NCBI GenBank assembly: GCA_034005175.1
Contig: JAVEVF010000081.1
Span: 1-8,671 of the forward strand
DNA: 8,671 bases
Direction: 5' to 3'
Source of the DNA: JAVEVF01 sp034005175
Lineage (GTDB): Bacteria; Actinomycetota; Coriobacteriia; Anaerosomatales; SLCP01
Shown here: positions 1 through 6,235 of the stretch, in pieces
How positions within the stretch are numbered: position 1 is the first letter of the stretch
Layout of the letters: each line of letters opens with the position of its first letter
The notes under the pieces: model-generated
What the model was told of the DNA's origin: nothing
Database searches by the model: none
The model's input: only the letters and a program-made list of their open reading frames with translations
Program-made: the position numbers and the translations under genes

Positions 1-403
1 CTCGACGGTAGCCGCTGAGCTTGCCGCAGAGTGGGCGGCTCCCGCTGAGTCGCGGCCGCTCACTATCGCGCTTACCGAGGCCGGCGCCTTGCGTGTCGAC
101 GGTGACCCAGGTGGTGGAGTCGGAATCGATGGTGTTGTCACGCTGGCGTACTTCGACGATGCACCGGATGAGGGAGCGCTCAGCGTGGCGCTCGCGTTAG
201 CGGCACTGGGTCAGCCGGCATGCGGTGCCGAAACACAGGCGAAAGCCACCGGCGTCGCACTGGCTGCTTCCGAGGCGGGCATGTCGGGAGTCGATCACAT
301 CGGCACGCCAGAAGGTGCATTCTCGCTGGCGTGGATCTTGAGCTCGCAAGCATCTGGATACTTCGGTAGTGGAGAGGGTGCGCAAGGCCCTTGGCCGAAG
401 TGA
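1..403 (+). CDS. MctB-like (DUF3186 / 'copper transporter') protein, 3' end only
   Basis: The frame is open from base 2 to the TGA at 401-403 (133 residues), so the 5' part lies outside the window. The C-terminal tail has the pattern I associate with the MctB/DUF3186 family: a GVDHIGTPEGA segment, a hydrophobic helix, then a GYFGSGEGAQGPWP end, comparable to the GVDN.DT..G and HYGVG.GA ends of mycobacterial MctB. Mycobacterial MctB is an envelope protein implicated in limiting copper accumulation; elsewhere 'copper transporter' is only a homology label. In many actinobacteria this gene sits near steA, murJ-type genes and pyrG, which fits here. The gene converges on the minus-strand glycosyltransferase with 3 bp between the stops and no evident terminator hairpin. 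Family assignment rests on recalled motifs, not a search. Confidence 0.75.
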   Translation, partial: STVAAELAAEWAAPAESRPLTIALTEAGALRVDGDPGGGVGIDGVVTLAYFDDAPDEGALSVALALAALGQPACGAETQAKATGVALAASEAGMSGVDHIGTPEGAFSLAWILSSQASGYFGSGEGAQGPWPK

Positions 404-406
404 TCC

Positions 407-1087
407 TCAGCGGTATGGCTCGCGGGCGACTCGGACAAGCGCAGCAGCCACGTGCATGAACTGACGACCACGATGCATGAATCCCGCCACGTCGCGGCGG
501 GTCGCCGCATGCGTCATCGTCGTAGGCACCTCGGCGATACTGAGGCCAGCCCGCAATGCTCGGATGGTGAGTGCGACCTCCACGCCATACCCTGATTCGA
601 ATGGCCGACACGCTTCGAGCGCCGTGCGGTTGAGCACACGCTGGCCGGAGAGCGGGGAGCGTGCGTCGAACGGCCCGCCGAAGCGCCTGACGCCCCATCG
701 CGCCAACCCCTGCACGAATCCGAAACCGGCCTTAGCCGCGGGTCGAGGGAATGAGGCGATGGCCATGTCCACCTCTCCCGCAATCACGGGTTCGAGAAGG
801 GCAGTGACCTGTGAGGCGCTCCTTCCGAGGTCAGCGTCGACCAATGCGACCACATCAGCACTTCCCGCGGCTGCCATACCGGCTTCGAGGGCCTCGCCTT
901 TGCCCCGGTTCGCCGGCAGCGCTATCAGCGTGGCGCCTGCCGTGCGTGCCACGCTTCCGGTCTCATCCGAGGAGCCGTCATCGATGACGATGACCTCGTC
1001 GATCACCTCGACCTGGCGAATAGCGCGTATGGTGTCGACGATACGCGAAGCTTCGTTGTGCGCTGGCATGAGTGCGACCACCCTCAC
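407..1087 (-). CDS. Glycosyltransferase family 2 (GT-A fold), GpgS-like C-terminal motifs
   Basis: This 226-aa cytoplasmic glycosyltransferase should transfer a sugar from a nucleotide-sugar donor; the acceptor is unknown. Visible GT-A motifs are PAHNE (8-12) at the first strand, DDGSSDET (36-43), NRGKGEAL (60-67) and the metal-binding DAD (84-86). SPLSGQR (144-150) followed by the GYGVE motif (166-170) resembles glucosyl-3-phosphoglycerate and mannosylglycerate synthases, so a small-molecule or lipid-phosphate acceptor is possible. There is no obvious membrane segment, unlike dolichol-phosphate mannose synthases with C-terminal helices. I chose the GTG start at 1085-1087 because its GTGA overlaps the murJ TGA by 4 bp, AGGA lies 6 nt upstream, and the first strand of the fold begins there. 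A longer open frame to 1279 would lie inside murJ. Translational coupling to murJ is likely. Confidence 0.85.
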   Translation of the reverse strand: MRVVALMPAHNEASRIVDTIRAIRQVEVIDEVIVIDDGSSDETGSVARTAGATLIALPANRGKGEALEAGMAAAGSADVVALVDADLGRSASQVTALLEPVIAGEVDMAIASFPRPAAKAGFGFVQGLARWGVRRFGGPFDARSPLSGQRVLNRTALEACRPFESGYGVEVALTIRALRAGLSIAEVPTTMTHAATRRDVAGFMHRGRQFMHVAAALVRVAREPYR

Positions 1088-2652
1088 GAGGCTTCCTGTC
1101 TGCCGAGGAGCCTGAGTATGAATCGGCGCCCCATCCTGACGCCCGCCGCCACTTCGTCGACGCGCAGTGCCCAGGCGAGCGCGTAGCTCACCGCAAGGCC
1201 GGCGGTCCCGCCGACAAGCACCTGCGCAAGGGCGATAGCTGCCGATCCGCCATCCCCGATGACAGAGGCGATAGCCCATGCAGCGATGCCCCCTGCTATC
1301 GATGCCAGCAGGATGCGCAGCACCATCGAGGTGATGCCACGGATGTCATATCCGCCGATGCGCTTGCGCAAGATGAGGGCCAGCGCCACGAAGCTCAGCA
1401 GGTAAAAGATCCCATCAGCGATGGGGATGCCCACGAGCCCGAGCCCCGTCCAGTGCAGCACCCCGGTTGTGAGAGTGGCGTACAGGCATATCTGAACGAC
1501 AGTGAGACCGAGGTTGGTGAGCATGGGTGTGAGCGTGTCTTGCATGGAATAGAACGTCTTCAGCACGTACATGAACGATGCGAAGAAGAAGAGCCCCGCT
1601 GCCCACCACACGAGCACCTCGGCAACGGCGGGGACATCCTCGGCTGTGAAACGCCCCGCGCGGTAAAGGCTGATGAGCGGAGTGCTGAGCGCGATAAGCA
1701 TGGTGGCCATCGGAATGATGAGAAGGGCCGTTGCGCGCAACCCCCTGGCGAACTGCGCCTTGAACGCGGCCCAGTCCTTATGGCCTGCGGCTTCAGAGAG
1801 CTCGGTGAAGATAGCCGTGGCGAGAGCTACGGCGAAGATACCGTAGGGAAGCTGGTAGAACATCCATGCATACAACAGTGTTGCGGGCCCTTCCAAGGAG
1901 CTTTCAAGCGCGTAGGCGTTGCGAAATGAGACCGCCACTACATTGGTGGCCACATATACGAGGGTGGGGATGGCCATACGGCCCATGGCGCGCATGCCCG
2001 GATGCTTGAGGTCGATCGTGAAGGTATAGCGTACGCCTGCCTTCACCAGGCTGGGCAGCTGCACCAGGAACATGGCAAAGACGCCAAGGGTTGTTCCAAC
2101 CGCGAGGATGACGAACGCAAGATCGGGGTCGTGTCCATAGATGGGAACATATAGCCCGAGCAGGGTCACGATGACGACAAGGTTGTTAAAGACGGGGCCG
2201 AGCGCAGGCCACAGGAACTTGCGCTGCGCGTTCAGCAGACCGCTGATGACCGCTCCGGCACCATATGCCACGACCTGGACGGCAAAGAAGCGGAAGAAGT
2301 CCGTGGCCATTTGAGCTTCCTCGCGCGTGATGCGGAATGTCTGTGTGCGCACGACCTGCTCGGCGAAGATGGTGCCGAGAATGGCGACGATGCCCAGCGC
2401 CAACACGGTAAGGTTGAACAGCGAGCTTGCGTAGCGCCACGCGCTTTCCTCCCCGTCGACCTTGCGCCGCTCCATGAACACGGGGATGAACAGCGAGCTT
2501 ATGACACCGCCTGCTACGAGCTCGTACATCATGTTGGGGATGTTGTTCGCCACGCTGTACGAAGCTGCAAGAGCCGTGACGCCGAGAGCGTATGCGGTCG
2601 CCCAGGTGCGCACGAAGCCTGTCAGCCGAGAGAGCGCTGTGGAGATTGACAT
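1084..2652 (-). CDS. murJ: MurJ/MviN lipid II flippase family protein
   Basis: This is a 522-residue MOP-superfamily membrane protein. MurJ moves lipid-linked peptidoglycan precursor to the outer face of the cytoplasmic membrane. Seen in the sequence: SRLTGFVR (8-15, aligning with the essential arginines near the E. coli N-terminus), NNIPNMMYELVAGG (36-49), LNAQRKFLWPALGP (140-153), QLPYGIFAVALATAIFTELS (267-286), LYRAGRFTAEDV (329-340) and YSMQDTLTPM (368-377). Hydrophobic segments recur throughout, consistent with about 14 helices, and the length is typical. The stated start (ATG 2652-2650) is the only canonical one downstream of the in-frame TAG at 2736-2734. It has no ribosome binding site and truncates helix 1 by about nine residues relative to E. 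coli. A GGAGG at 2700-2696 points instead to an in-frame ATC at 2688-2686, which would give 534 residues. First gene of a two-gene operon with the glycosyltransferase. Confidence 0.93.
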   Translation of the reverse strand: MSISTALSRLTGFVRTWATAYALGVTALAASYSVANNIPNMMYELVAGGVISSLFIPVFMERRKVDGEESAWRYASSLFNLTVLALGIVAILGTIFAEQVVRTQTFRITREEAQMATDFFRFFAVQVVAYGAGAVISGLLNAQRKFLWPALGPVFNNLVVIVTLLGLYVPIYGHDPDLAFVILAVGTTLGVFAMFLVQLPSLVKAGVRYTFTIDLKHPGMRAMGRMAIPTLVYVATNVVAVSFRNAYALESSLEGPATLLYAWMFYQLPYGIFAVALATAIFTELSEAAGHKDWAAFKAQFARGLRATALLIIPMATMLIALSTPLISLYRAGRFTAEDVPAVAEVLVWWAAGLFFFASFMYVLKTFYSMQDTLTPMLTNLGLTVVQICLYATLTTGVLHWTGLGLVGIPIADGIFYLLSFVALALILRKRIGGYDIRGITSMVLRILLASIAGGIAAWAIASVIGDGGSAAIALAQVLVGGTAGLAVSYALAWALRVDEVAAGVRMGRRFILRLLGRQEAS

Positions 2653-2685
2653 GATGGCAGTGGAGCGAGCTATCGCAGGCTTGCT

Positions 2686-2700
2686 GATGGGTCCCCCTCC
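2686..2700 (-). promoter_or_regulatory. Strong Shine-Dalgarno followed by an in-frame ATC, possible non-canonical murJ start
   Basis: Read on the minus strand, GGAGG (2700-2696) is followed by 7 nt and then ATC (2688-2686), in frame with murJ and 12 codons upstream of its ATG. The spacing is ideal for initiation. The codons between ATC and ATG encode SKPAIARSTAI, which aligns with the start of E. coli MurJ (MNLLKSLAAV) around the KS/RS pair. No ATG, GTG, TTG or CTG occurs in this frame between the TAG at 2736-2734 and the ATG at 2652. Either an AUC initiation codon is used, as AUU is in infC, or the base at 2686 is wrong. Confidence 0.5.
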
Positions 2701-2710
2701 GTCGGATGTG

Positions 2711-2726
2711 CGCCGAGCACACGGCG
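2711..2726 (-). other. Hairpin in the presumed murJ 5' leader
   Basis: CGCCG (2711-2715) and CGGCG (2722-2726) are perfect inverted 5-mers around a 6-nt loop. If transcription of murJ starts about 7 nt after the -10 at 2741-2736, the stem would lie within a few nucleotides of the mRNA 5' end and about 10 nt upstream of the GGAGG. Such a position could stabilise the transcript. It is short, has no T-run and is not a terminator. Chance occurrence in GC-rich DNA is possible. Confidence 0.3.
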
Positions 2727-2735
2727 TTTCGCGCT

Positions 2736-2741
2736 ATTGTA
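2736..2741 (-). promoter_or_regulatory. Candidate -10 element for murJ
   Basis: On the minus strand the hexamer TACAAT (2741-2736) differs from TATAAT at one position. It lies about 36 nt before the GGAGG that precedes murJ. The hexamer 17 nt upstream (2764-2759, CTCTGC) does not resemble TTGACA, so the promoter is supported only by the -10 match and its position. Confidence 0.4.
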
Positions 2742-2772
2742 ATGCTTTCCCGCACGGGGCAGAGCTGCTGGT

Positions 2773-2787
2773 ACGGATGGTATCCGT
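2773..2787. promoter_or_regulatory. Perfect 6+6 palindrome, candidate operator
   Basis: ACGGATGGTATCCGT has perfect 6-bp arms (2773-2778 and 2782-2787) around GGT. It lies between the two divergent -10 candidates, roughly 30-45 bp upstream of each, where a regulator could act on both directions. No second copy was noticed at pyrG or elsewhere in the window. No binding protein can be named. Confidence 0.3.
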
Positions 2788-2822
2788 TCTGTTACAAACG
2801 CGGGCGTGAGCATGGCGTGGGC

Positions 2823-2828
2823 TATACT
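2823..2828 (+). promoter_or_regulatory. Candidate -10 element for the plus-strand envelope genes
   Basis: TATACT matches TATAAT at five of six positions and lies 117 bp before the ATG at 2946, giving a leader of about 110 nt. The region 16-18 bp upstream is GC-rich and has no good -35 match. It is the best -10 on this strand in the intergenic region. Confidence 0.4.
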
Positions 2829-2945
2829 TGCGCAGGGCGTCTTGCATCCGACATTCGTGCGTGCATCGGCCTGGTGCGTCGCGAAATCCGAACGTGCCCC
2901 ACACGGAAGGTCTGTTCGTGCTGGTGTGAATCAGAAGGATGTGCG

Positions 2946-5261
2946 ATGAAGCGGGTCGCCCTGCTCATGGTGTTGATCGTGGCGTTCGCGCTTTCGGGTG
3001 CGTCTGCCACATATGGCGTGCAGCCGCAGCCACGATCATCACGTGTGGTGCTGGTGCTCGCGCCGTATCTGGAGTGGGACGATATCGACCCCGCGCTCGC
3101 CCCTACGATCTACCGTCTTGCCGATCAAGGTGCAGTGGGGAACATCAACCTGCGCAACCGCAGCCGGCTGGCAACAGCGTCCTCGCCACTACAAGGTGCG
3201 CTCACCTTCTCGGCTGGCTCATGGGCGGCGGCGGACCCCCTCGCACCGCAGCCCCATAGCGTTGATGAGCATTACGAGGGAGGCTCTGCTTTCGACGCGT
3301 ATGCTCGAGCAACAGGTATCGATGCCTCCGGCTACGACGTGGTGTTTCTCGGACTTCCGCGGACCGCGCGCCTCAACGAGACAGCAGCGACTCTTGCGGT
3401 AAGACTAGGAGCGCTGGGTCAGGCGGTACGCGATGGCGGCGGTGCGACCGCCGCGCTCGGAAACTCCGACGCAGGCTATGAGGTGCGTGGCATCTGGCGA
3501 AACCGTCCCGCTGGCGTGGTAGCCATGGATGAGGAGGGGCGGGTTCTGCTCGGCAACGTCTCCTCTGACCTGCTCGCCAATGACCCTGAAGCGCCGTTTG
3601 GCTTTGCAACTGACCTCAAGGCGTTCGCATCTGAATACGAACGTGTCCTCGGGGGGCTTTCAGCTCAAGGCGGTCCCTCCTTCATCGTGCTGGACACGGG
3701 CGACACTCACCGGGCGCACGAGGTGGCCATGGATGTCTCGCCATCAGTCGCCGAAGTGCATCATCGGGCGGCGGTTGCGAAGCTCGATGGGGTGGTGGCG
3801 CTCGCTGCGGATTCGCTGCCTGATGACGGCGTGCTCATGGTGGTGCCGCAGATCCTTGCGGAGTACCCCGGTACGGTGACTGGACTAGGGCCCGCGATCA
3901 TCTCTGGCCCTGGATGGTCAGGGTATCTGAGCTCGTCTTCCACCCAGCGCTCGGGTTTGGTGACGAACCTCGATATCGCGGCGACCGTGCTTAATGAGCT
4001 CGGGCTCGACGCGCCCGTAGAGGTGCTCGGCAATCCCATGGTCTCCGATGGCTCGGGGGCAAACGTCGCGAATCGCATCGATGACCTCACTGCCGAGAAC
4101 AACACCGCTGTGGCCATCGACACAGCTAAGCCTGTCGTCGTGAACACCTTCATCGCGGGGACCACCCTCGTGTTGCTTCTGTGCACCGTCGTACTGTTGC
4201 GCGCGAGGCTGTGGCCTCAACGCACCGTGCGTCGGGTGTCCTGGGCCGGCCGCGCCCTTCTTATACTGGCGCTCGCCGTGCCACCGGCTTCGCTTCTCAT
4301 GTTCCTACTCAATCGTTTGCCGGCAACGACGTCCGAGGCGTACATGGCCTTCTTCTCCGCGCTGGGAGTCGTGTGGGTGTTGGGGCTCGTGCTTGAGTCA
4401 GTGATGGGACCGCGCGTACCGGTGATCGCGTTGAGTCTGCTCACAGTCGGCATCATCGTCGCCGACCAGCTGCTCGGAGCGCCGCTTTCGTTCACGAGCT
4501 TCCTCGGCTACTCACCGTTGCTGGCTGCGCGCTACTACGGACTAGGCAACGAAGGGGCGGCCATCTTGTTCGGCGCATCGGTCGTCGGCTGCGGACTCAT
4601 GCTTGATGAGTGTCAGGAGACGCGGTGGGTGCAGATGATGAGCCGCTGGGGGATCGCGCTTCTGGGACTTGGCGTGGTTGTCGTGGCTGCTGCACCGATG
4701 TTGGGAGCCAATGTTGCGGTGGCGGTATGGGCTGTGGTGGGCTTTGCCGCGATGTGGCTCATCTACCATGAAGTCAAGGTCGGCTGGCGCGCCGTGTTGG
4801 TGGCCGCTCTGCTGATAGTCTTGCTGGTTGGCGTGTTCTCCTTCATCGATCTGCGTGCCGATACAGGATCTCGGTCACATCTGGCTCGGGCATGGGAAAG
4901 CATGGGCAAGGGCGGCGTGAGCCAGCTTTGGCTCATCGTGGTTCGCAAGGCCGAGACGAACGTACGCGTGCTCACGCGCACCAACTGGTCGTGGGTGCTT
5001 GTGGCGGTGCTTGCGTTTCTGGCGTTCATGCGCTGGCGCCCGCAGGGGGATTTCGCAGCGACTCTTCAGGAGAACCCGGGCTTCTCGGCGGCGGTGGCGG
5101 CCTCGCTCATCGGCGGACTGACGGCATATGTGACTGAGGATTCCGGGATCGTGATTCCTGCCCTCATCATGGTGTATGTGGGCGTAGGCATCCTCCATCT
5201 CATGCTTTGGCGACTGCCCTCTTCCTCCAGCTTTGATGAGGGCGGCGAGTCGCCGTGCTGA
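2946..5261 (+). CDS. Exported alkaline-phosphatase-like domain plus polytopic membrane domain, function unknown
   Basis: This is a 771-aa protein. Residues 1-21 form a signal peptide (MKR, hydrophobic core, ASA/T cleavage site). Residues about 30-395 form an extracytoplasmic domain with alkaline-phosphatase-superfamily echoes: strand VVLVLA (34-39), LTFSAGSWA (86-94), FIVLDTGDTHRA (246-257) and STQRSGLVTNLDIAATVL (332-349), the last like the sulfatase/phosphoglycerate-mutase 'GlvtntDiaPTil' pattern. About 11 membrane segments follow (near 399-419, 433-455, 463-484, 490-507, 532-552, 567-607, 614-633, 681-697, 713-730 and 735-755). They contain GYSPLLAARYYGLGNEG (521-537) and EDSGIVIPA (731-739). 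I recall the same motifs in unnamed Firmicutes and actinobacterial proteins. Expected metal ligands are not evident: the first strand ends LAPY rather than a D-containing loop, and VPQ (299-301) stands where DHG is usual. The start is set by AAGGA 6 nt before ATG and by the signal peptide; an open frame back to 2706 has no support. It overlaps the next gene by 7 bp. Confidence 0.8.
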   Translation: MKRVALLMVLIVAFALSGASATYGVQPQPRSSRVVLVLAPYLEWDDIDPALAPTIYRLADQGAVGNINLRNRSRLATASSPLQGALTFSAGSWAAADPLAPQPHSVDEHYEGGSAFDAYARATGIDASGYDVVFLGLPRTARLNETAATLAVRLGALGQAVRDGGGATAALGNSDAGYEVRGIWRNRPAGVVAMDEEGRVLLGNVSSDLLANDPEAPFGFATDLKAFASEYERVLGGLSAQGGPSFIVLDTGDTHRAHEVAMDVSPSVAEVHHRAAVAKLDGVVALAADSLPDDGVLMVVPQILAEYPGTVTGLGPAIISGPGWSGYLSSSSTQRSGLVTNLDIAATVLNELGLDAPVEVLGNPMVSDGSGANVANRIDDLTAENNTAVAIDTAKPVVVNTFIAGTTLVLLLCTVVLLRARLWPQRTVRRVSWAGRALLILALAVPPASLLMFLLNRLPATTSEAYMAFFSALGVVWVLGLVLESVMGPRVPVIALSLLTVGIIVADQLLGAPLSFTSFLGYSPLLAARYYGLGNEGAAILFGASVVGCGLMLDECQETRWVQMMSRWGIALLGLGVVVVAAAPMLGANVAVAVWAVVGFAAMWLIYHEVKVGWRAVLVAALLIVLLVGVFSFIDLRADTGSRSHLARAWESMGKGGVSQLWLIVVRKAETNVRVLTRTNWSWVLVAVLAFLAFMRWRPQGDFAATLQENPGFSAAVAASLIGGLTAYVTEDSGIVIPALIMVYVGVGILHLMLWRLPSSSSFDEGGESPC

Positions 5262-6235
5262 CCGGTATCGATCTCTCCCGATGGGCGATGGGCCTTGCCG
5301 CCGTGTTCATCGCCGCTGTAGTGGTCCCGTGGGTCGGCATGCGCATGCTCGCCCCCTCCTTGGCGCACAGCGGGCGCACCGTTCGCAACTACCGGGGGGT
5401 TCAGGTGCCCCTTGGTTTGGGCACCGTATGGGTGTTCTGGGGTGCGGCTGTCCTCGTCCAACAAGCAGCCTTCTCCGTGCTTGGCCTATGGCGCACATCT
5501 GGAGTGCCGCTTTGGCTGAACCTCACCCAAGCCGTGCCGCTCGTGCTTGGTGCTTTCACCCTCGGCCTCCTCGATGACATGTTCGGGACCCCAGGCCACA
5601 AGGGATTCAAGGGGCACCTCGCCGCGGTGCGTTCAGGTCAGCTCACCACCGGTGGGCTCAAGCTGTTCGGAATAGGGTTGCTTGCGGCGGCTGGTGCAGC
5701 AGGGCTTTCCACCGCCGCGTGGGGGCCCTGGTACCTGTCGCTCGTGCACTATGTGGTGGTAGTCGCGCTCATTGCTCTTAGCGCCAACACCGTGAACCTC
5801 TTCGACCTGCGCCCCCTACGTGCGCTAAAGGCCTACTCGTTGCTTGCGTTCGTGGCGATAGCCGCGGGCACGGCGATGCTCATGGTGCGTGGACTGGCGC
5901 CCACCTTGGCGGTATGCGATGGAGTGCTGGTGCTCATGGTGGCTGCAGGTCCCGCCGTAGCGGTATGGCGCCCTGATGCCACCGAGAAGGGGATGCTGGG
6001 TGACGCGGGCGCGAATGCGTGTGGCATGTTCGCTGGCGTGATGCTGGCCTCTGCGCTGCCCCTTCTTGCGGCAGCTGTGGCTGCGGCAGGCTTGCTCGCG
6101 CTCAACCTCGTGTCGGAACGCGTGTCGTTCTCAGCCCTCATCGAGCGCACCGCATGGCTGGCACGCATCGACGCGTGGGGAAGAGCGTGCTTCTCCGGTG
6201 GCACCAGGCCTCAGGAACAGAAGGCCAAGCCATGA
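5255..6235 (+). CDS. MraY/WecA-type (PNPT, GT4-like) polyprenyl-phosphate glycosyl-1-phosphate transferase relative
   Basis: This is a 326-aa integral membrane protein. Members of this superfamily move a sugar-1-phosphate from a UDP-sugar to undecaprenyl phosphate; the substrate here is unknown. Family marks in order are NYRGVQVPLGLG (45-56), the catalytic LDD (106-108), GFKGHL (117-122), TGGLK (132-136), NxxNxxD (N178, N181, D184) and MLGDAGAN (247-254). About ten hydrophobic segments are visible. Two deviations stand out. The usual DG(L/I)DG after the NxxN motif is replaced by DLRPLRALK (184-192). The His-rich loop of MraY/WecA is missing, with SERVSFSALIER (287-298) near the C-terminus instead. 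I recall this variant beside steA/mctB-type genes in other Gram-positives. The start is GTG (5255), overlapping the previous TGA by 7 bp with a weak GGCGAG ahead, so translation is probably coupled. It is not the main mraY, which belongs in the mur cluster. Confidence 0.82.
   Translation: MLTGIDLSRWAMGLAAVFIAAVVVPWVGMRMLAPSLAHSGRTVRNYRGVQVPLGLGTVWVFWGAAVLVQQAAFSVLGLWRTSGVPLWLNLTQAVPLVLGAFTLGLLDDMFGTPGHKGFKGHLAAVRSGQLTTGGLKLFGIGLLAAAGAAGLSTAAWGPWYLSLVHYVVVVALIALSANTVNLFDLRPLRALKAYSLLAFVAIAAGTAMLMVRGLAPTLAVCDGVLVLMVAAGPAVAVWRPDATEKGMLGDAGANACGMFAGVMLASALPLLAAAVAAAGLLALNLVSERVSFSALIERTAWLARIDAWGRACFSGGTRPQEQKAKP

Larger units (their letters stand above)
2653..2945. other. Divergent intergenic region between murJ and the 771-aa membrane protein gene
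   Basis: These 293 bp separate divergently transcribed genes. They hold a -10-like hexamer facing each gene, a palindrome between the two hexamers, a GC-rich hairpin in the presumed murJ leader, and a leader of roughly 110 nt before the plus-strand gene. Good -35 matches are absent on both sides. Long open frames across the region on both strands have no supported start and look like high-GC chance frames. Confidence 0.6.

Noticed and set aside
381..403. GGCC-CTT-GGCC inverted repeat near the end of the mctB-like gene as a terminator
   Set aside because: Only 4-bp arms, inside the coding sequence, with no T-run on either strand.
407..1279. 290-aa version of the glycosyltransferase with a 64-residue N-terminal extension
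   Set aside because: The extension overlaps murJ in another frame, is Arg/Cys-rich with no fold, and the GTGA overlap with a ribosome binding site at 1087 explains the start.
1072..1929. 285-aa plus-strand open frame opposite murJ
   Set aside because: It lies entirely within the clearly recognisable murJ, its residue make-up is Cys/His/Arg-rich and low in hydrophobics, and it resembles no family. Typical antisense shadow in GC-rich DNA.
2706..2945. 80-residue N-terminal extension of the 771-aa protein
   Set aside because: It would start upstream of the candidate -10, has no ribosome binding site, and would bury a good signal peptide. AAGGA plus ATG at 2946 fits better.
2812..2949. 45-aa ORF ending in an ATGA overlap with the 771-aa gene
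   Set aside because: The ATG lies upstream of the only -10 candidate and has no convincing ribosome binding site, and the product looks like random GC-rich coding.
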